Below are positions 32,639-40,686 of a stretch of 64,000 nt of DNA, piece by piece (the stretch's first letter is position 1; each line of letters opens with the position of its first letter). The DNA lies in the NCBI GenBank assembly GCA_963761735.1, contig CAVXHQ010000006.1:186001-250000 (forward strand), given 5' to 3'. A program made the position numbers and the translations under genes. A model generated the notes under the pieces. The model saw only the letters and a program-made list of their open reading frames with translations, did not search any database and had not been told where the DNA came from. Origin of the DNA: CAVXHQ01 sp963761735 (lineage in GTDB: Bacteria > Pseudomonadota > Alphaproteobacteria > Rhodobacterales > Rhodobacteraceae).

Positions 32639-33999
32639 GATCGGGGCTCCGCTGCGGAAAGAAGGCGCAGGTCGAATGCGGCCATCGGATCGTCCAGCAT
32701 CATCACATGGTGCAGGCAAAATTCATAGGCCGGACCCATTTCGACCTCGGCGGGCGAGAACGGGAACGCGAAGGTCGGCATTTCCTCGGACTCCGTCAAG
32801 GCGTGGTGCAGCAGCAGCGGGTTCAGCAGCCGGGCGACGTCGGTCGCGGTGGCCTGATCGGCGGCAGTGACGAGCGCCATGACGCCGACCTCGACGGGGA
32901 TACTTTCGGCAGGCTCAAGGTCGCCAAGCGTCGCGGAGGTGCCGATCAGCCGCAGATCGAGGTGAAAGTCCACGCCCAGATGCCGGGCGACGCGACCCGC
33001 ATGGACCGCACGGATGGCATCGGCCCAGTGCGCGGCATGGGCGACGTAGTGCGGGTCGCGCAGCGTCGCCATGGACATGGTGCGCCAGCCCGCGATGCGC
33101 GCCCCCTCGAGCTTGACGGTGTAGCGGTCCGACGGCACCCAGACACTGCCGGTGACGCGCGTTGCAGCGTCTTGGGCCGTGTATCTTGCGCGGGTGACGT
33201 CCAGATGACCGCCGGGTTCGTACAGGATGAACGGATCGGAATTTTCGTACAGCATGTGGGCCGCGACGGTGCGCGGCGTCGCGTCGGCACCCTGCGCCAT
33301 CGGCGTCACTGTAAATCCGGCGTCGTCGAACAGCACCTCGATGACGCCCGAGGCGGGGTTGGTGGTGCACAGCGCACCGCATTCGCCGATCTTGGCGCCG
33401 TGCCAGGCGGCCCCGGCGTTCAGGCCCCGCATCAGGGGCAGGGCCGCGATGATCGCGGTGTCGGTGGTGCGCCCGGCAATGACGATCTCGGCGTCGGTGT
33501 TCAGGGCGGCGGCGATCTGTTCGGCGCCCGCCAGCGCCACGATATTGGTGCAGCCGGTCACGATGGCGTCCGTCACCTCCGGCGCGCCGGGCAGGGGGGT
33601 GACGCGGCCCGAGGCGAGGCCCGCGATCACGGTTTGCGCGTCCTGATCCGATTTCAGGACGGCGATGCGCGCGGTAAGCCCCTCTTCGGCAAGAATGCTC
33701 TGCGTGATGTCCACCAGCCAGTCGACCGCCGTCCCCGCGCCGCAGGTGCCCGCCGTGCCGATGACCAGCGGGCAGCCCGCCTGCGCGCGCGCCAGAATGA
33801 TGGCGCGCCATTCGGCCCTGGTCGAGGCGGCGGAATATTTCGACACGCCGCGCCCCAGATAGGCGGGGCCGCTGTCTGTCGAGCCGCCGTCGATGGCGAT
33901 GATGTCGGGCCCGCGCGCCACGCCGCGCGCAAGGGCCGCAGCGTCGAAGCCCAGCCCCAGCGCACCCGCCGGGATCAACACGCGGACGGGCTCAGTCAT
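32635..33999 (-). CDS. Acyclic terpene utilisation AtuA-family protein (DUF1446)
   Basis: 454 residues. The N-terminus RVLIPAGALGLGFDAAAL and DIIAIDGGSTDSGPAYLG are typical of DUF1446, along with LVIGTAGTCGAGTAVDWLVD and VIAGRTTDTAIIAALPLMRG. AtuA was named from the acyclic terpene degradation cluster of Pseudomonas, but its reaction is undefined; related proteins occur in many carboxylate-degradation operons. The gene overlaps tctA upstream (8 bp) and DUF4387 downstream (4 bp), so it is made together with a tripartite carboxylate importer. It probably acts on the imported compound. Confidence 0.88.
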   Translation of the reverse strand: MTEPVRVLIPAGALGLGFDAAALARGVARGPDIIAIDGGSTDSGPAYLGRGVSKYSAASTRAEWRAIILARAQAGCPLVIGTAGTCGAGTAVDWLVDITQSILAEEGLTARIAVLKSDQDAQTVIAGLASGRVTPLPGAPEVTDAIVTGCTNIVALAGAEQIAAALNTDAEIVIAGRTTDTAIIAALPLMRGLNAGAAWHGAKIGECGALCTTNPASGVIEVLFDDAGFTVTPMAQGADATPRTVAAHMLYENSDPFILYEPGGHLDVTRARYTAQDAATRVTGSVWVPSDRYTVKLEGARIAGWRTMSMATLRDPHYVAHAAHWADAIRAVHAGRVARHLGVDFHLDLRLIGTSATLGDLEPAESIPVEVGVMALVTAADQATATDVARLLNPLLLHHALTESEEMPTFAFPFSPAEVEMGPAYEFCLHHVMMLDDPMAAFDLRLLSAAEPRS

Positions 34000-35548
34000 C
34001 GCGTTTCTTCGACAGGTTGATCCCCGTGCTGGCCGCGTCGAAATCGTCGGGCACGCCTTCGGGCGTCTTGATATAGCGGCGCAGGATCAGCGGCGCGGTA
34101 AAGCCCACGACGGCGGCGATGATCAGCCCGGTGGAGATGCCGTCGCTGAACAGATAGGTCCAGTCGCCGTCGGACAGCACCATGGCGCGGCGCAGCGCGT
34201 CCTCCATCGCGTTGCCCAGCAGGATGCCGAGGATGATCGGCACGGTCGGGATGTCGAGCTTGCGCAGCACATAGCCCAGCACCCCGAAACCGACCATCAT
34301 CACCAGGTCGAAATAGCTGCCCGTAAGGGAATAGATGCCGACGAAAGAAATCATCGTGACCCCGGGCATCAGGATTGCGGGCGGCACCTGCAGCACTTTG
34401 ACGAAGATCTTCACCAGCGGCACGTTCATGATCAGCAACACGAAGTTCGCGATCAGCAGCGCCGCGATCAGGCCCCAGACGACCTCGGGGGAATTGGTGA
34501 ACAGCGTCGGCCCCGGCGTGATGTTGAGCGTGATGAGCACGGCCAGCAGCACCGCCGTGGTCCCCGATCCGGGCACGCCGAGCGTCAGCATCGGCACCAG
34601 CGCGCCGCCGGCGGCGGCATTGTTGCCCGCCTCGGGGGCGACGACGCCGCGTGCGTCGCCATTGCCGAACTGGCTGCTCTTTCCGGCGATGGATTTCTCC
34701 ATCATATAGGTCATGAAACTGCCCAATGACGCGCCCGCGCCGGGCAGGATCCCGGCAAAGAATCCCAGGACCGAGGACCGCAGCGTCGTCCATTTCGTGT
34801 CCCACAGCAGGCGCCAGGGGATCACCACCTTTTCCACCTTCACACCGACGGCCGACGATTTGCCGTGGCTTTCGATAAAGATGAACACCTCGGAAATCGC
34901 GAACAGCCCGACGATGGCGACGAGGAAATCGACGCCGTCCGCAAGGTGCAGGTTGCCGAAAGTAAACCGCTCCATGCCCGTGGTGTTGTCCAGCCCGATC
35001 ATCGCGATGCCAAGACCGAGGCAGGAGGCCAGCGCCGCCTTTGCCTGATTTTTGCCGCCCAGACCGCCGAGGGTGGAAAACGCCAGCAGATACAGCGCGA
35101 AATACTGCGCGGGCCCGAATTTATAGGCCACCTGCGCCAGGATCGGGGCCAGCAGCATCAGCCCGATGGTGGCGAACAACCCGCCAAAGAAGGACGCGAA
35201 CCCGGACAGGACGAGGGCCTGCCCGGCAAGCCCCTGTTTGGCCATCGGATATCCGTCCAGCGTCGTCATCAGCGCCGGTTCGTCGCCCGGAATGTTCAGC
35301 AGGATCGACGATATCCGCCCGCCGTACATCGCGCCGTAATAGACGCTCGTGAGCAACACGAGGGCGGGCGTCGCCTCGAGGCCGAAGGAAAACACAAGCG
35401 GAATGAGGATCGCGACGCCGTTTGCGGGGCCAAGGCCCGGCAGCGCGCCGATGATGGTGCCCAGAAAACATCCCAACACCGCAAGGCCGAGGGTGAAAGG
35501 CGTGAGGGCGACCGAAAAGCCCAGGGCGAGGTTTGCGAGAAGATCCAT
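33992..35548 (-). CDS. tctA: Tripartite tricarboxylate transporter, large permease TctA
   Basis: 518 residues from the ATG at 35548 (MDLLANLALGFSVALTP). Many membrane helices are present, with the TctA landmarks GALPGLGPANGVAILIPL near the N-terminus, YYGAMYGGRISSILLNIPG, and LGVPGSGTTAVLLAVLI in the second half. This inner-membrane channel imports carboxylates using an ion gradient, with TctB and the periplasmic binder TctC. It lies 1 bp after tctB and overlaps atuA. The substrate is not set by the permease sequence. Confidence 0.94.
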   Translation of the reverse strand: MDLLANLALGFSVALTPFTLGLAVLGCFLGTIIGALPGLGPANGVAILIPLVFSFGLEATPALVLLTSVYYGAMYGGRISSILLNIPGDEPALMTTLDGYPMAKQGLAGQALVLSGFASFFGGLFATIGLMLLAPILAQVAYKFGPAQYFALYLLAFSTLGGLGGKNQAKAALASCLGLGIAMIGLDNTTGMERFTFGNLHLADGVDFLVAIVGLFAISEVFIFIESHGKSSAVGVKVEKVVIPWRLLWDTKWTTLRSSVLGFFAGILPGAGASLGSFMTYMMEKSIAGKSSQFGNGDARGVVAPEAGNNAAAGGALVPMLTLGVPGSGTTAVLLAVLITLNITPGPTLFTNSPEVVWGLIAALLIANFVLLIMNVPLVKIFVKVLQVPPAILMPGVTMISFVGIYSLTGSYFDLVMMVGFGVLGYVLRKLDIPTVPIILGILLGNAMEDALRRAMVLSDGDWTYLFSDGISTGLIIAAVVGFTAPLILRRYIKTPEGVPDDFDAASTGINLSKKRDD

Positions 35549-35549
35549 C

Positions 35550-35996
35550 CTATATCTCCCAGCCGTCGGGACCAAAATTGATATTCGTCAGGCCGAGGAC
35601 ATAGTGGAACAGGACATACAGACCGATGGCGAGGCCGATGCCGGTCAGCGCCGCGAACACCGGACGTGGCGAGATCTGATAGCTGAGCAGCCCCGCGACG
35701 ATGAACGTCGGGCCGACGAACCCCAGCGGTTTGAGCGCATAGGCATAGGCCACGAGGGCGGCGCAGGCGACGGCCAGCGACAGCAAGGTTTTTGCCTCGG
35801 GCCAGTCGGTGTCGGTATCCGGGCGCAGCAGCATCACCAGAGAGCAGAGGATGGCGACGGATCCGATGATGATCGGAAAAGTCTTCGATCCCACGGGATC
35901 GCTCAGAAAGCTGGTCTGGATGCCGGTGGCGGCAAAGATGTAGATGCCTGCGACGACGATCGCGAACAGGCCAAAGAGGCGGTCACCCAATCTCAT
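35550..35996 (-). CDS. tctB: Tripartite tricarboxylate transporter, small permease TctB
   Basis: 148 residues with four predicted membrane helices: LFGLFAIVVAGIYIFAATG, FPIIIGSVAILCSLVMLL, LLSLAVACAALVAYAYAL, and the C-terminal PVFAALTGIGLAIGLYVLF. This is the normal TctB size and topology. TctB is the small inner-membrane subunit that accompanies TctA. It lies between tctC (107-bp gap) and tctA (1-bp gap) on the minus strand. Its identity is supported strongly by this context, since TctB sequences vary widely. Confidence 0.9.
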   Translation of the reverse strand: MRLGDRLFGLFAIVVAGIYIFAATGIQTSFLSDPVGSKTFPIIIGSVAILCSLVMLLRPDTDTDWPEAKTLLSLAVACAALVAYAYALKPLGFVGPTFIVAGLLSYQISPRPVFAALTGIGLAIGLYVLFHYVLGLTNINFGPDGWEI

Positions 35997-36103
35997 ATGC
36001 TGAACCTTTCGCGCGCCTTACGCAGGTATTGCCGATCCGGCGAGATGGCCGGAGCGGGGGTGCCCCCGGAACGATGGCTCCGGGGGCGGATCGTGCGGAT
36101 GGA

Positions 36104-37066
36104 TTACTGAATGACGCCGATTTCGCGGCTCAGTTCCTCGGTCTGGGCGATCACGCCGTCGATATAGCTCTGGAAATCGCCACCGACGCGGGTGAACGGT
36201 GCCAGACCGTTGTCGGCCATGATCTGCTTCCATTCTTCGCTGTCGGCCACCGCCTGCAGACGCGTCGCCCAGACGTCGAACTCTGCGTCCGTGATGTCGC
36301 CGGGCACATAGAGGCCGCGCCAGTTGACGCCGATCACGTCATAGCCCTGCTCGATCGCGGTGGGGATGTCTTCGAACCCCGGCACGCGCTCTTCGGTGAG
36401 CACCGCGAGGACGCGGATATCGCCCGATTCGAGGAAGCCCACGATCTCGGACATGTCGCCCGTCATCGCCTGGGTGAACCCGCCGATGGTCTGGGTGATC
36501 GCGTCGGCGCCGCCGTCGACACCGATATAGCGGACCTGTGTGACGTCCTCGAGGCCGGCGGCGACCAGCACCTGCAACGGCTTGAGGTGATCGAAACCGC
36601 CGACGGCGGAGCCGCCCGCGAAGGCCACGGACGACGGATCGGCGAGGATCGCGTCGACCAGCTCGTTCAGCGACTGATATTCGCTGTCGGCGGCGACGAC
36701 GATGACGCCCGGATCCGCACCGATGGCCCCGACGAAGCGGACCTGATCGGCAGTGGCACCGCCGAAGGCGTTCTGTGCAAGGCGCGTCGTGGTGGCCGAC
36801 GACGCGGCGATGATGAGGTCGGGGTCGTCGTTCCGCTCGTTCACGACGGTCGAATAGGCCAGGCCGCCGCCGGCACCGGCGATGTTGGTGATGACGACGG
36901 GTTCATCGACCAGATCGAGGTCATAGAGCAGCTTGCCGATCTGGCGGCAGGTGAAATCCCAGCCGCCGCCGGGGTTGGCGGGGGCGATACATTCGACGGC
37001 AAAGGCAGAGCCTGCGGCGAAAGTCAGGGCGACGCTGGTGGCCAGCGTGCGGATCATCGGTTTCAT
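36104..37066 (-). CDS. tctC: Tripartite tricarboxylate transporter, periplasmic binding protein TctC (Bug family)
   Basis: 320 residues with a signal peptide cleaved after about AFA. The mature N-terminus VECIAPANPGGGWDFTCRQI carries the Bug-family loop (PANPGGGWD) that binds a carboxylate through water. Further Bug features are VITNIAGAGGGLAYSTVVN and SVAFAGGSAVGGFDHLKPL. It captures substrate in the periplasm and hands it to TctAB. The presence of Trp-Asp-Phe after GGG matches the tricarballylate/citrate branch in general layout, but the ligand cannot be called. It is first in the operon; the 240-bp gap beyond its start faces rluD and should hold both promoters. Confidence 0.93.
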   Translation of the reverse strand: MKPMIRTLATSVALTFAAGSAFAVECIAPANPGGGWDFTCRQIGKLLYDLDLVDEPVVITNIAGAGGGLAYSTVVNERNDDPDLIIAASSATTTRLAQNAFGGATADQVRFVGAIGADPGVIVVAADSEYQSLNELVDAILADPSSVAFAGGSAVGGFDHLKPLQVLVAAGLEDVTQVRYIGVDGGADAITQTIGGFTQAMTGDMSEIVGFLESGDIRVLAVLTEERVPGFEDIPTAIEQGYDVIGVNWRGLYVPGDITDAEFDVWATRLQAVADSEEWKQIMADNGLAPFTRVGGDFQSYIDGVIAQTEELSREIGVIQ

Positions 37067-37306
37067 GTGGTCTTCCTCCCAGTGTTATTGATGCGCGACA
37101 GGTACGGTCGCGCGCCCGCCCCGTCCGCGTCCCGACTCAGGCGGTGCGGCGCCCGGGGGGCTGACAGGCAACTTTGCATTGTGAACCGGCGGGGTCAAAG
37201 CCCATCTTCGCTGCGGTGCGGCATGGCGTGACAGGGCCGGTGCGGCAGGGTAGGAGGGGCGCGTATCCCGGCCCTGCGTGCCGGCCGTTCGAAAAGGTCC
37301 GCGCCC

Positions 37307-38332
37307 ATGCCCTTCCGCACCGTGCTGTTCGACATTGCGGACAACCCGCCCCCGCGCCTCGACAAGGCGCTTGCGCGCGACGTGCCGGACGATGCGGCGC
37401 TCAGCCGGTCGCGCCTCGCGCGCCTCATCGCGGCGGGGGCGGTGCAGGTGAACGGCGCGGTGATCACGGCGCCGCGCGCGCCCGTGGCGCCGGGCGATGC
37501 GGTTGCGATCACGGTCGAGGACTCGATCGAAAGCGATATGTCGGGGGAGGATATCGCACTGGTCGTGATCCACGAGGACGACGATCTGATCGTGATCGAC
37601 AAACCGGCCGGCATGGTCGTGCACCCGGCCCCCGGCTCGCCCACCGGCACGCTCGTCAACGCGCTGATCCATCATTGCGGCGACGGCCTGTCGGGCGTTG
37701 GCGGTGAGAAGCGCCCCGGCATCGTGCACCGCATCGACAAGGACACGACCGGCCTGCTGGTGGTGGCGAAAACCGACCGGGCGCACCACGGCCTTGCCGC
37801 GCAATTTGCGGCCCACACCGTCGAGCGGCGCTATCTTGCCATCTGTCACGGCGTCCCCGATCCCGCCGATCCGCGGCTGCACGGTGTAAAAGGCACCAGC
37901 TTCGAGCTGGGCAACATCCTCAAGGTGCAGACGCATCTGGCGCGCCACAAGACCGATCGCCAGCGGCAGGCCGTCTATTTCCACAACGGTCGCCATGCCG
38001 TCACGCGCGCCCGCATCGTCAAGCGGCTCGGCACACCCGCCGCCGCCGCCCTGCTTGAATGCTGGCTGGAGACAGGCCGCACGCACCAGATCCGCGTGCA
38101 TCTGGCGCATTGCGGCCACGGTCTGATCGGTGACGCCACCTATGGCGGCCGGCGCAAGCTCTCGGCGGTGTCGGTCGGCGCGGAGGGCCAGGCGGCGGCA
38201 CTGGCGTTTCCGCGTCAGGCGCTGCATGCGGCGACGCTGGGTTTCGTGCACCCCGGCTCGGGCGCGGCGATGCAGTTCGAGGCGGCGATGCCGGGTGACA
38301 TGGCGGAGCTGGCCGCAGCGTTGCACGGCTGA
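37307..38332 (+). CDS. rluD: RluD-like 23S rRNA pseudouridine synthase
   Basis: 341 residues. An N-terminal S4 RNA-binding domain (RLDKALARDV, SRSRLARLIAAGAVQVNG) is followed by the RluA-family catalytic domain. VIDKPAGMVVHPAPGSPTG and the motif HRIDKDTTGLLVVAKT (catalytic Asp) are clear, as is GRTHQIRVHLAHCGHGLIGD. RluD makes pseudouridines in helix 69 of 23S rRNA, important for ribosome assembly. It lies upstream of rpoH in the same orientation, but a 205-bp gap with its own promoter separates them. Family members RluA, RluC and RluD are close, so the exact site is inferred from the S4 domain. Confidence 0.9.
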   Translation: MPFRTVLFDIADNPPPRLDKALARDVPDDAALSRSRLARLIAAGAVQVNGAVITAPRAPVAPGDAVAITVEDSIESDMSGEDIALVVIHEDDDLIVIDKPAGMVVHPAPGSPTGTLVNALIHHCGDGLSGVGGEKRPGIVHRIDKDTTGLLVVAKTDRAHHGLAAQFAAHTVERRYLAICHGVPDPADPRLHGVKGTSFELGNILKVQTHLARHKTDRQRQAVYFHNGRHAVTRARIVKRLGTPAAAALLECWLETGRTHQIRVHLAHCGHGLIGDATYGGRRKLSAVSVGAEGQAAALAFPRQALHAATLGFVHPGSGAAMQFEAAMPGDMAELAAALHG

Positions 38333-38433
38333 TCTGTTACAGCCGGTACCATGTGCGTGAGTGCACCCAAATCCGATGGCCAATGAGGAACCTGCGCCTT
38401 AATACTGAGTTAATCATACGTCGGTAGGTGTTA

Positions 38434-38461
38434 TTGAACTGAACGGTTCACTGACTATATC
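38434..38461 (+). promoter_or_regulatory. Candidate rpoH promoter with an internal dyad
   Basis: TTGAAC (38434-38439) and TATATC (38456-38461) are 16 bp apart, about 75 bp before the rpoH start. The spacer contains TGAAC-G-GTTCA (38440-38450), a perfect 5-bp inverted repeat that could bind a regulator between the promoter boxes. The surrounding 100 bp are AT-rich relative to the window. Confidence 0.45.
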
Positions 38462-38537
38462 TATGTTAAGGCCGCAAACATAGCCCGGCCATCCAAGACC
38501 GCGACACACCGGCAGGCCGCACTTAGGGGGACCGCAC

Positions 38538-39431
38538 ATGTCCACATACGCCAATCTTCCCGCCCCGTCCCCGGAACAGGGGCTGAACCGCTATATGCAG
38601 GAAATCCGCAAGTTTCCGCTGCTCGAGCCCGAGCAGGAATACATGCTGGCCAAACGCTGGGTCGACCACGAGGATACCGAGGCCGCGCACCAGATGGTGA
38701 CGTCGCACCTGCGTCTGGCCGCAAAGATCGCCATGGGCTATCGCGGGTATGGCTTGCCGCAGGCAGAGGTCGTGTCGGAGGCCAATGTTGGCCTGATGCA
38801 GGCGGTCAAGCGGTTCGATCCCGAAAAGGGCTTTCGCCTCGCGACCTATGCGATGTGGTGGATCCGCGCCAGCATTCAGGAATATATCCTGCGGTCATGG
38901 TCGCTTGTGAAGCTGGGCACCACGTCGGCGCAGAAAAAGCTGTTCTTCAACCTGCGCAAGGCCAAGAACCGGATCGGCGCGCTCGAAGAGGGCGACCTGC
39001 GTCCGGAAAACGTGCAGCGCATCGCCACCGATCTGGGCGTCACCGAGACCGAAGTGATCTCGATGAACCGGCGGCTGTCGGGCGGCGATGCCTCGCTCAA
39101 CGCGATGGTCGGATCCGACGGCGATTCGGCGACCCAATGGCAGGACTGGCTCGAGGACGACGACGCCGATCAGGCGGGCGATTATGCCGAGCGGGACGAA
39201 CTGGAGACCCGGCGCGAAATGCTCAACGCGGCGATGGATGTACTGAACGACCGCGAGAAAGACATCCTCGTGCAGAGGCGCCTTCAGGACGATGTCGTGA
39301 CGCTCGAACAGTTGTCGGGGCAGTACGGCGTCAGCCGCGAGCGTATTCGCCAGATCGAAGTGCGCGCGTTCGAGAAACTTCAGTCGCGGATGGTCGAACT
39401 GGCCCGCGAAAAAGGCATGGTGACAGCCTGA
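38538..39431 (+). CDS. rpoH: RNA polymerase heat-shock sigma factor RpoH
   Basis: 297 residues. Region 2 contains HLRLAAKIAMGYRGYGLP, EANVGLMQAVKRFDPEKGFR and YAMWWIRASIQEYILRSWSLV. The RpoH-specific box appears as QKKLFFNLRKAKNRIG. Region 4 ends with YGVSRERIRQIEVRAFEKL. It directs transcription of chaperone and protease genes and, in photosynthetic Rhodobacterales, of oxidative-stress genes. Many Rhodobacterales carry two RpoH; I read this as an RpoH-I-like form, with moderate certainty. A good terminator follows at 39479. Confidence 0.96.
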   Translation: MSTYANLPAPSPEQGLNRYMQEIRKFPLLEPEQEYMLAKRWVDHEDTEAAHQMVTSHLRLAAKIAMGYRGYGLPQAEVVSEANVGLMQAVKRFDPEKGFRLATYAMWWIRASIQEYILRSWSLVKLGTTSAQKKLFFNLRKAKNRIGALEEGDLRPENVQRIATDLGVTETEVISMNRRLSGGDASLNAMVGSDGDSATQWQDWLEDDDADQAGDYAERDELETRREMLNAAMDVLNDREKDILVQRRLQDDVVTLEQLSGQYGVSRERIRQIEVRAFEKLQSRMVELAREKGMVTA

Positions 39432-39440
39432 GGCAAGCCC

Positions 39441-39476
39441 CGGAGCCTCCGGCGGGGATATTTGGGACCAGAAGAA
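39441..39476 (+). repeat. GC-rich dispersed intergenic element, copy 2
   Basis: The core GGAGCCTCCGGCGGGGATAT is followed by an A/G-rich tract (GACCAGAAGAA). It is close to the copies at 9901 and 42581. Here it lies between the convergent rpoH and dipeptidase genes. Confidence 0.5.
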
Positions 39477-39478
39477 CG

Positions 39479-39504
39479 GGGCGCCGCGATATCCGGCGCC
39501 CTTT
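39479..39504 (+). terminator. Terminator after rpoH
   Basis: GGGCGCCG (39479-39486) pairs with CGGCGCCC (39494-39501) over a 7-base loop and is followed by TTTC. It lies about 48 bp after the rpoH stop and just before the convergent dipeptidase end. Confidence 0.65.
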
Positions 39505-39510
39505 CGTTCG

Positions 39511-40686
39511 TCAGGGGCGTTGCGAGAGGCGGGCGCGAACGACGCGCTCGATGTTGGCGCCCATGACGGCGGCGATGTCGGACTGCGGCAGCCCGGCGTC
39601 GAGCAGAGCCTGCGTCAATGCCGCGAGTTCCGAGGTGTCGAAAGCCACCCGCACGGTCCCGTCGTAATCGGAGCCGAGCGCCACGTGATCCGCGCCCACA
39701 AGGTCAACCGCCGCCATGATCGCCGCAGCTGTGCCGGCCGGCGTGTCGTCGCAGGTGACATCCGCCCAGAACCCGATGCCGATCAGCCCGCCGGTTTCAG
39801 CGATGCCCACCATCAGCTCGTCGGAGATATTTCTCGCGCTCGGGCAATGGCTGTCGATGCCGGTGTGGCTGATGACGATGGGCATATCGACCATCCCGAG
39901 AACATCGCGCACCACCTGCTCGCCCGAATGGGCAAGGTCGAGGATCAGTCCCTGTGCCGCAACCTCGGCCACCACGGCGCGGCCCAATTCCGTCAGCCCG
40001 ATGTCATCGGTCCCGTGCAGCGAGCCGCCCAGATCGTTGTCGAAAAAGTGCTGCAACGCGATCAGCCGGTATCCCGCCGCGTCGAGCACCGCCAGATTGC
40101 GAAGATCGCCCTCCAGCGGATGCGCCCCCTCGATCCCGAGGATGCCGCCAAGCATCTGGCCACCCGCCGCCCGGTCCGCCAGCACGGCATCCAGATCCGA
40201 AACCTCGCGGATCACCCGCAGTGCCGCGGGGTCCTGCGCCGCGAACCCGTGCAGTTTTTCCGCCTGGTACAGCGCGCGTTCCAGCAGCGATCCCCAGGTC
40301 CGCATCGGCCACAGCTGCGCCATGGCGAGCAGGGTGATGTCGTCGGGTGCATCGGCGGCGTTGGTCTCATAGTTCAGCCCGCGCGGGCTTTTGGTCACGG
40401 CGGTAAAGACCTGAAGCGCCACATTGCCCTCGACCAGCCGGGGCACATCGACATGGCCACGATCGTTGCGGACCATCAGGTCGCGGTTCCACAACAGGCT
40501 GTCGGCATGCAGATCGCCGACGATCAGACCGTCGTGCAGGGCCTGCGCCGCCTCACCCACGGGCCACGGATCATGTGCCGTGACGGGATTAAAGCGGTCA
40601 TCCGCGATCGCAGGCCCAAACGCCAAAAACCCGGCAATGCCGAGGACGACCAGCACCGCCGCCCCGCCGATAACCCGCCAAATCAC
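39511..40686 (-). CDS. Membrane dipeptidase (peptidase M19)
   Basis: 391 residues with an N-terminal membrane anchor or signal (VLVVLGIAGFLAFGPAI). The renal dipeptidase fold shows GDLHADSLLWNRD (metal ligands), ILGIEGAHPLEGDLRN with the bridging Glu, LIALQHFFDNDLGGSLHG, LDLAHSGEQVVRDVLG and VISHTGIDSHCPSARNISDE. A late GSDYDGTVRVAFDTSEL closes the site. The enzyme cleaves dipeptides, often including D-residues, outside the cytoplasm. Its ATG overlaps the pepF stop (ATGA), so two peptidases are co-expressed, suggesting peptide scavenging. Confidence 0.92.
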   Translation of the reverse strand: MIWRVIGGAAVLVVLGIAGFLAFGPAIADDRFNPVTAHDPWPVGEAAQALHDGLIVGDLHADSLLWNRDLMVRNDRGHVDVPRLVEGNVALQVFTAVTKSPRGLNYETNAADAPDDITLLAMAQLWPMRTWGSLLERALYQAEKLHGFAAQDPAALRVIREVSDLDAVLADRAAGGQMLGGILGIEGAHPLEGDLRNLAVLDAAGYRLIALQHFFDNDLGGSLHGTDDIGLTELGRAVVAEVAAQGLILDLAHSGEQVVRDVLGMVDMPIVISHTGIDSHCPSARNISDELMVGIAETGGLIGIGFWADVTCDDTPAGTAAAIMAAVDLVGADHVALGSDYDGTVRVAFDTSELAALTQALLDAGLPQSDIAAVMGANIERVVRARLSQRP

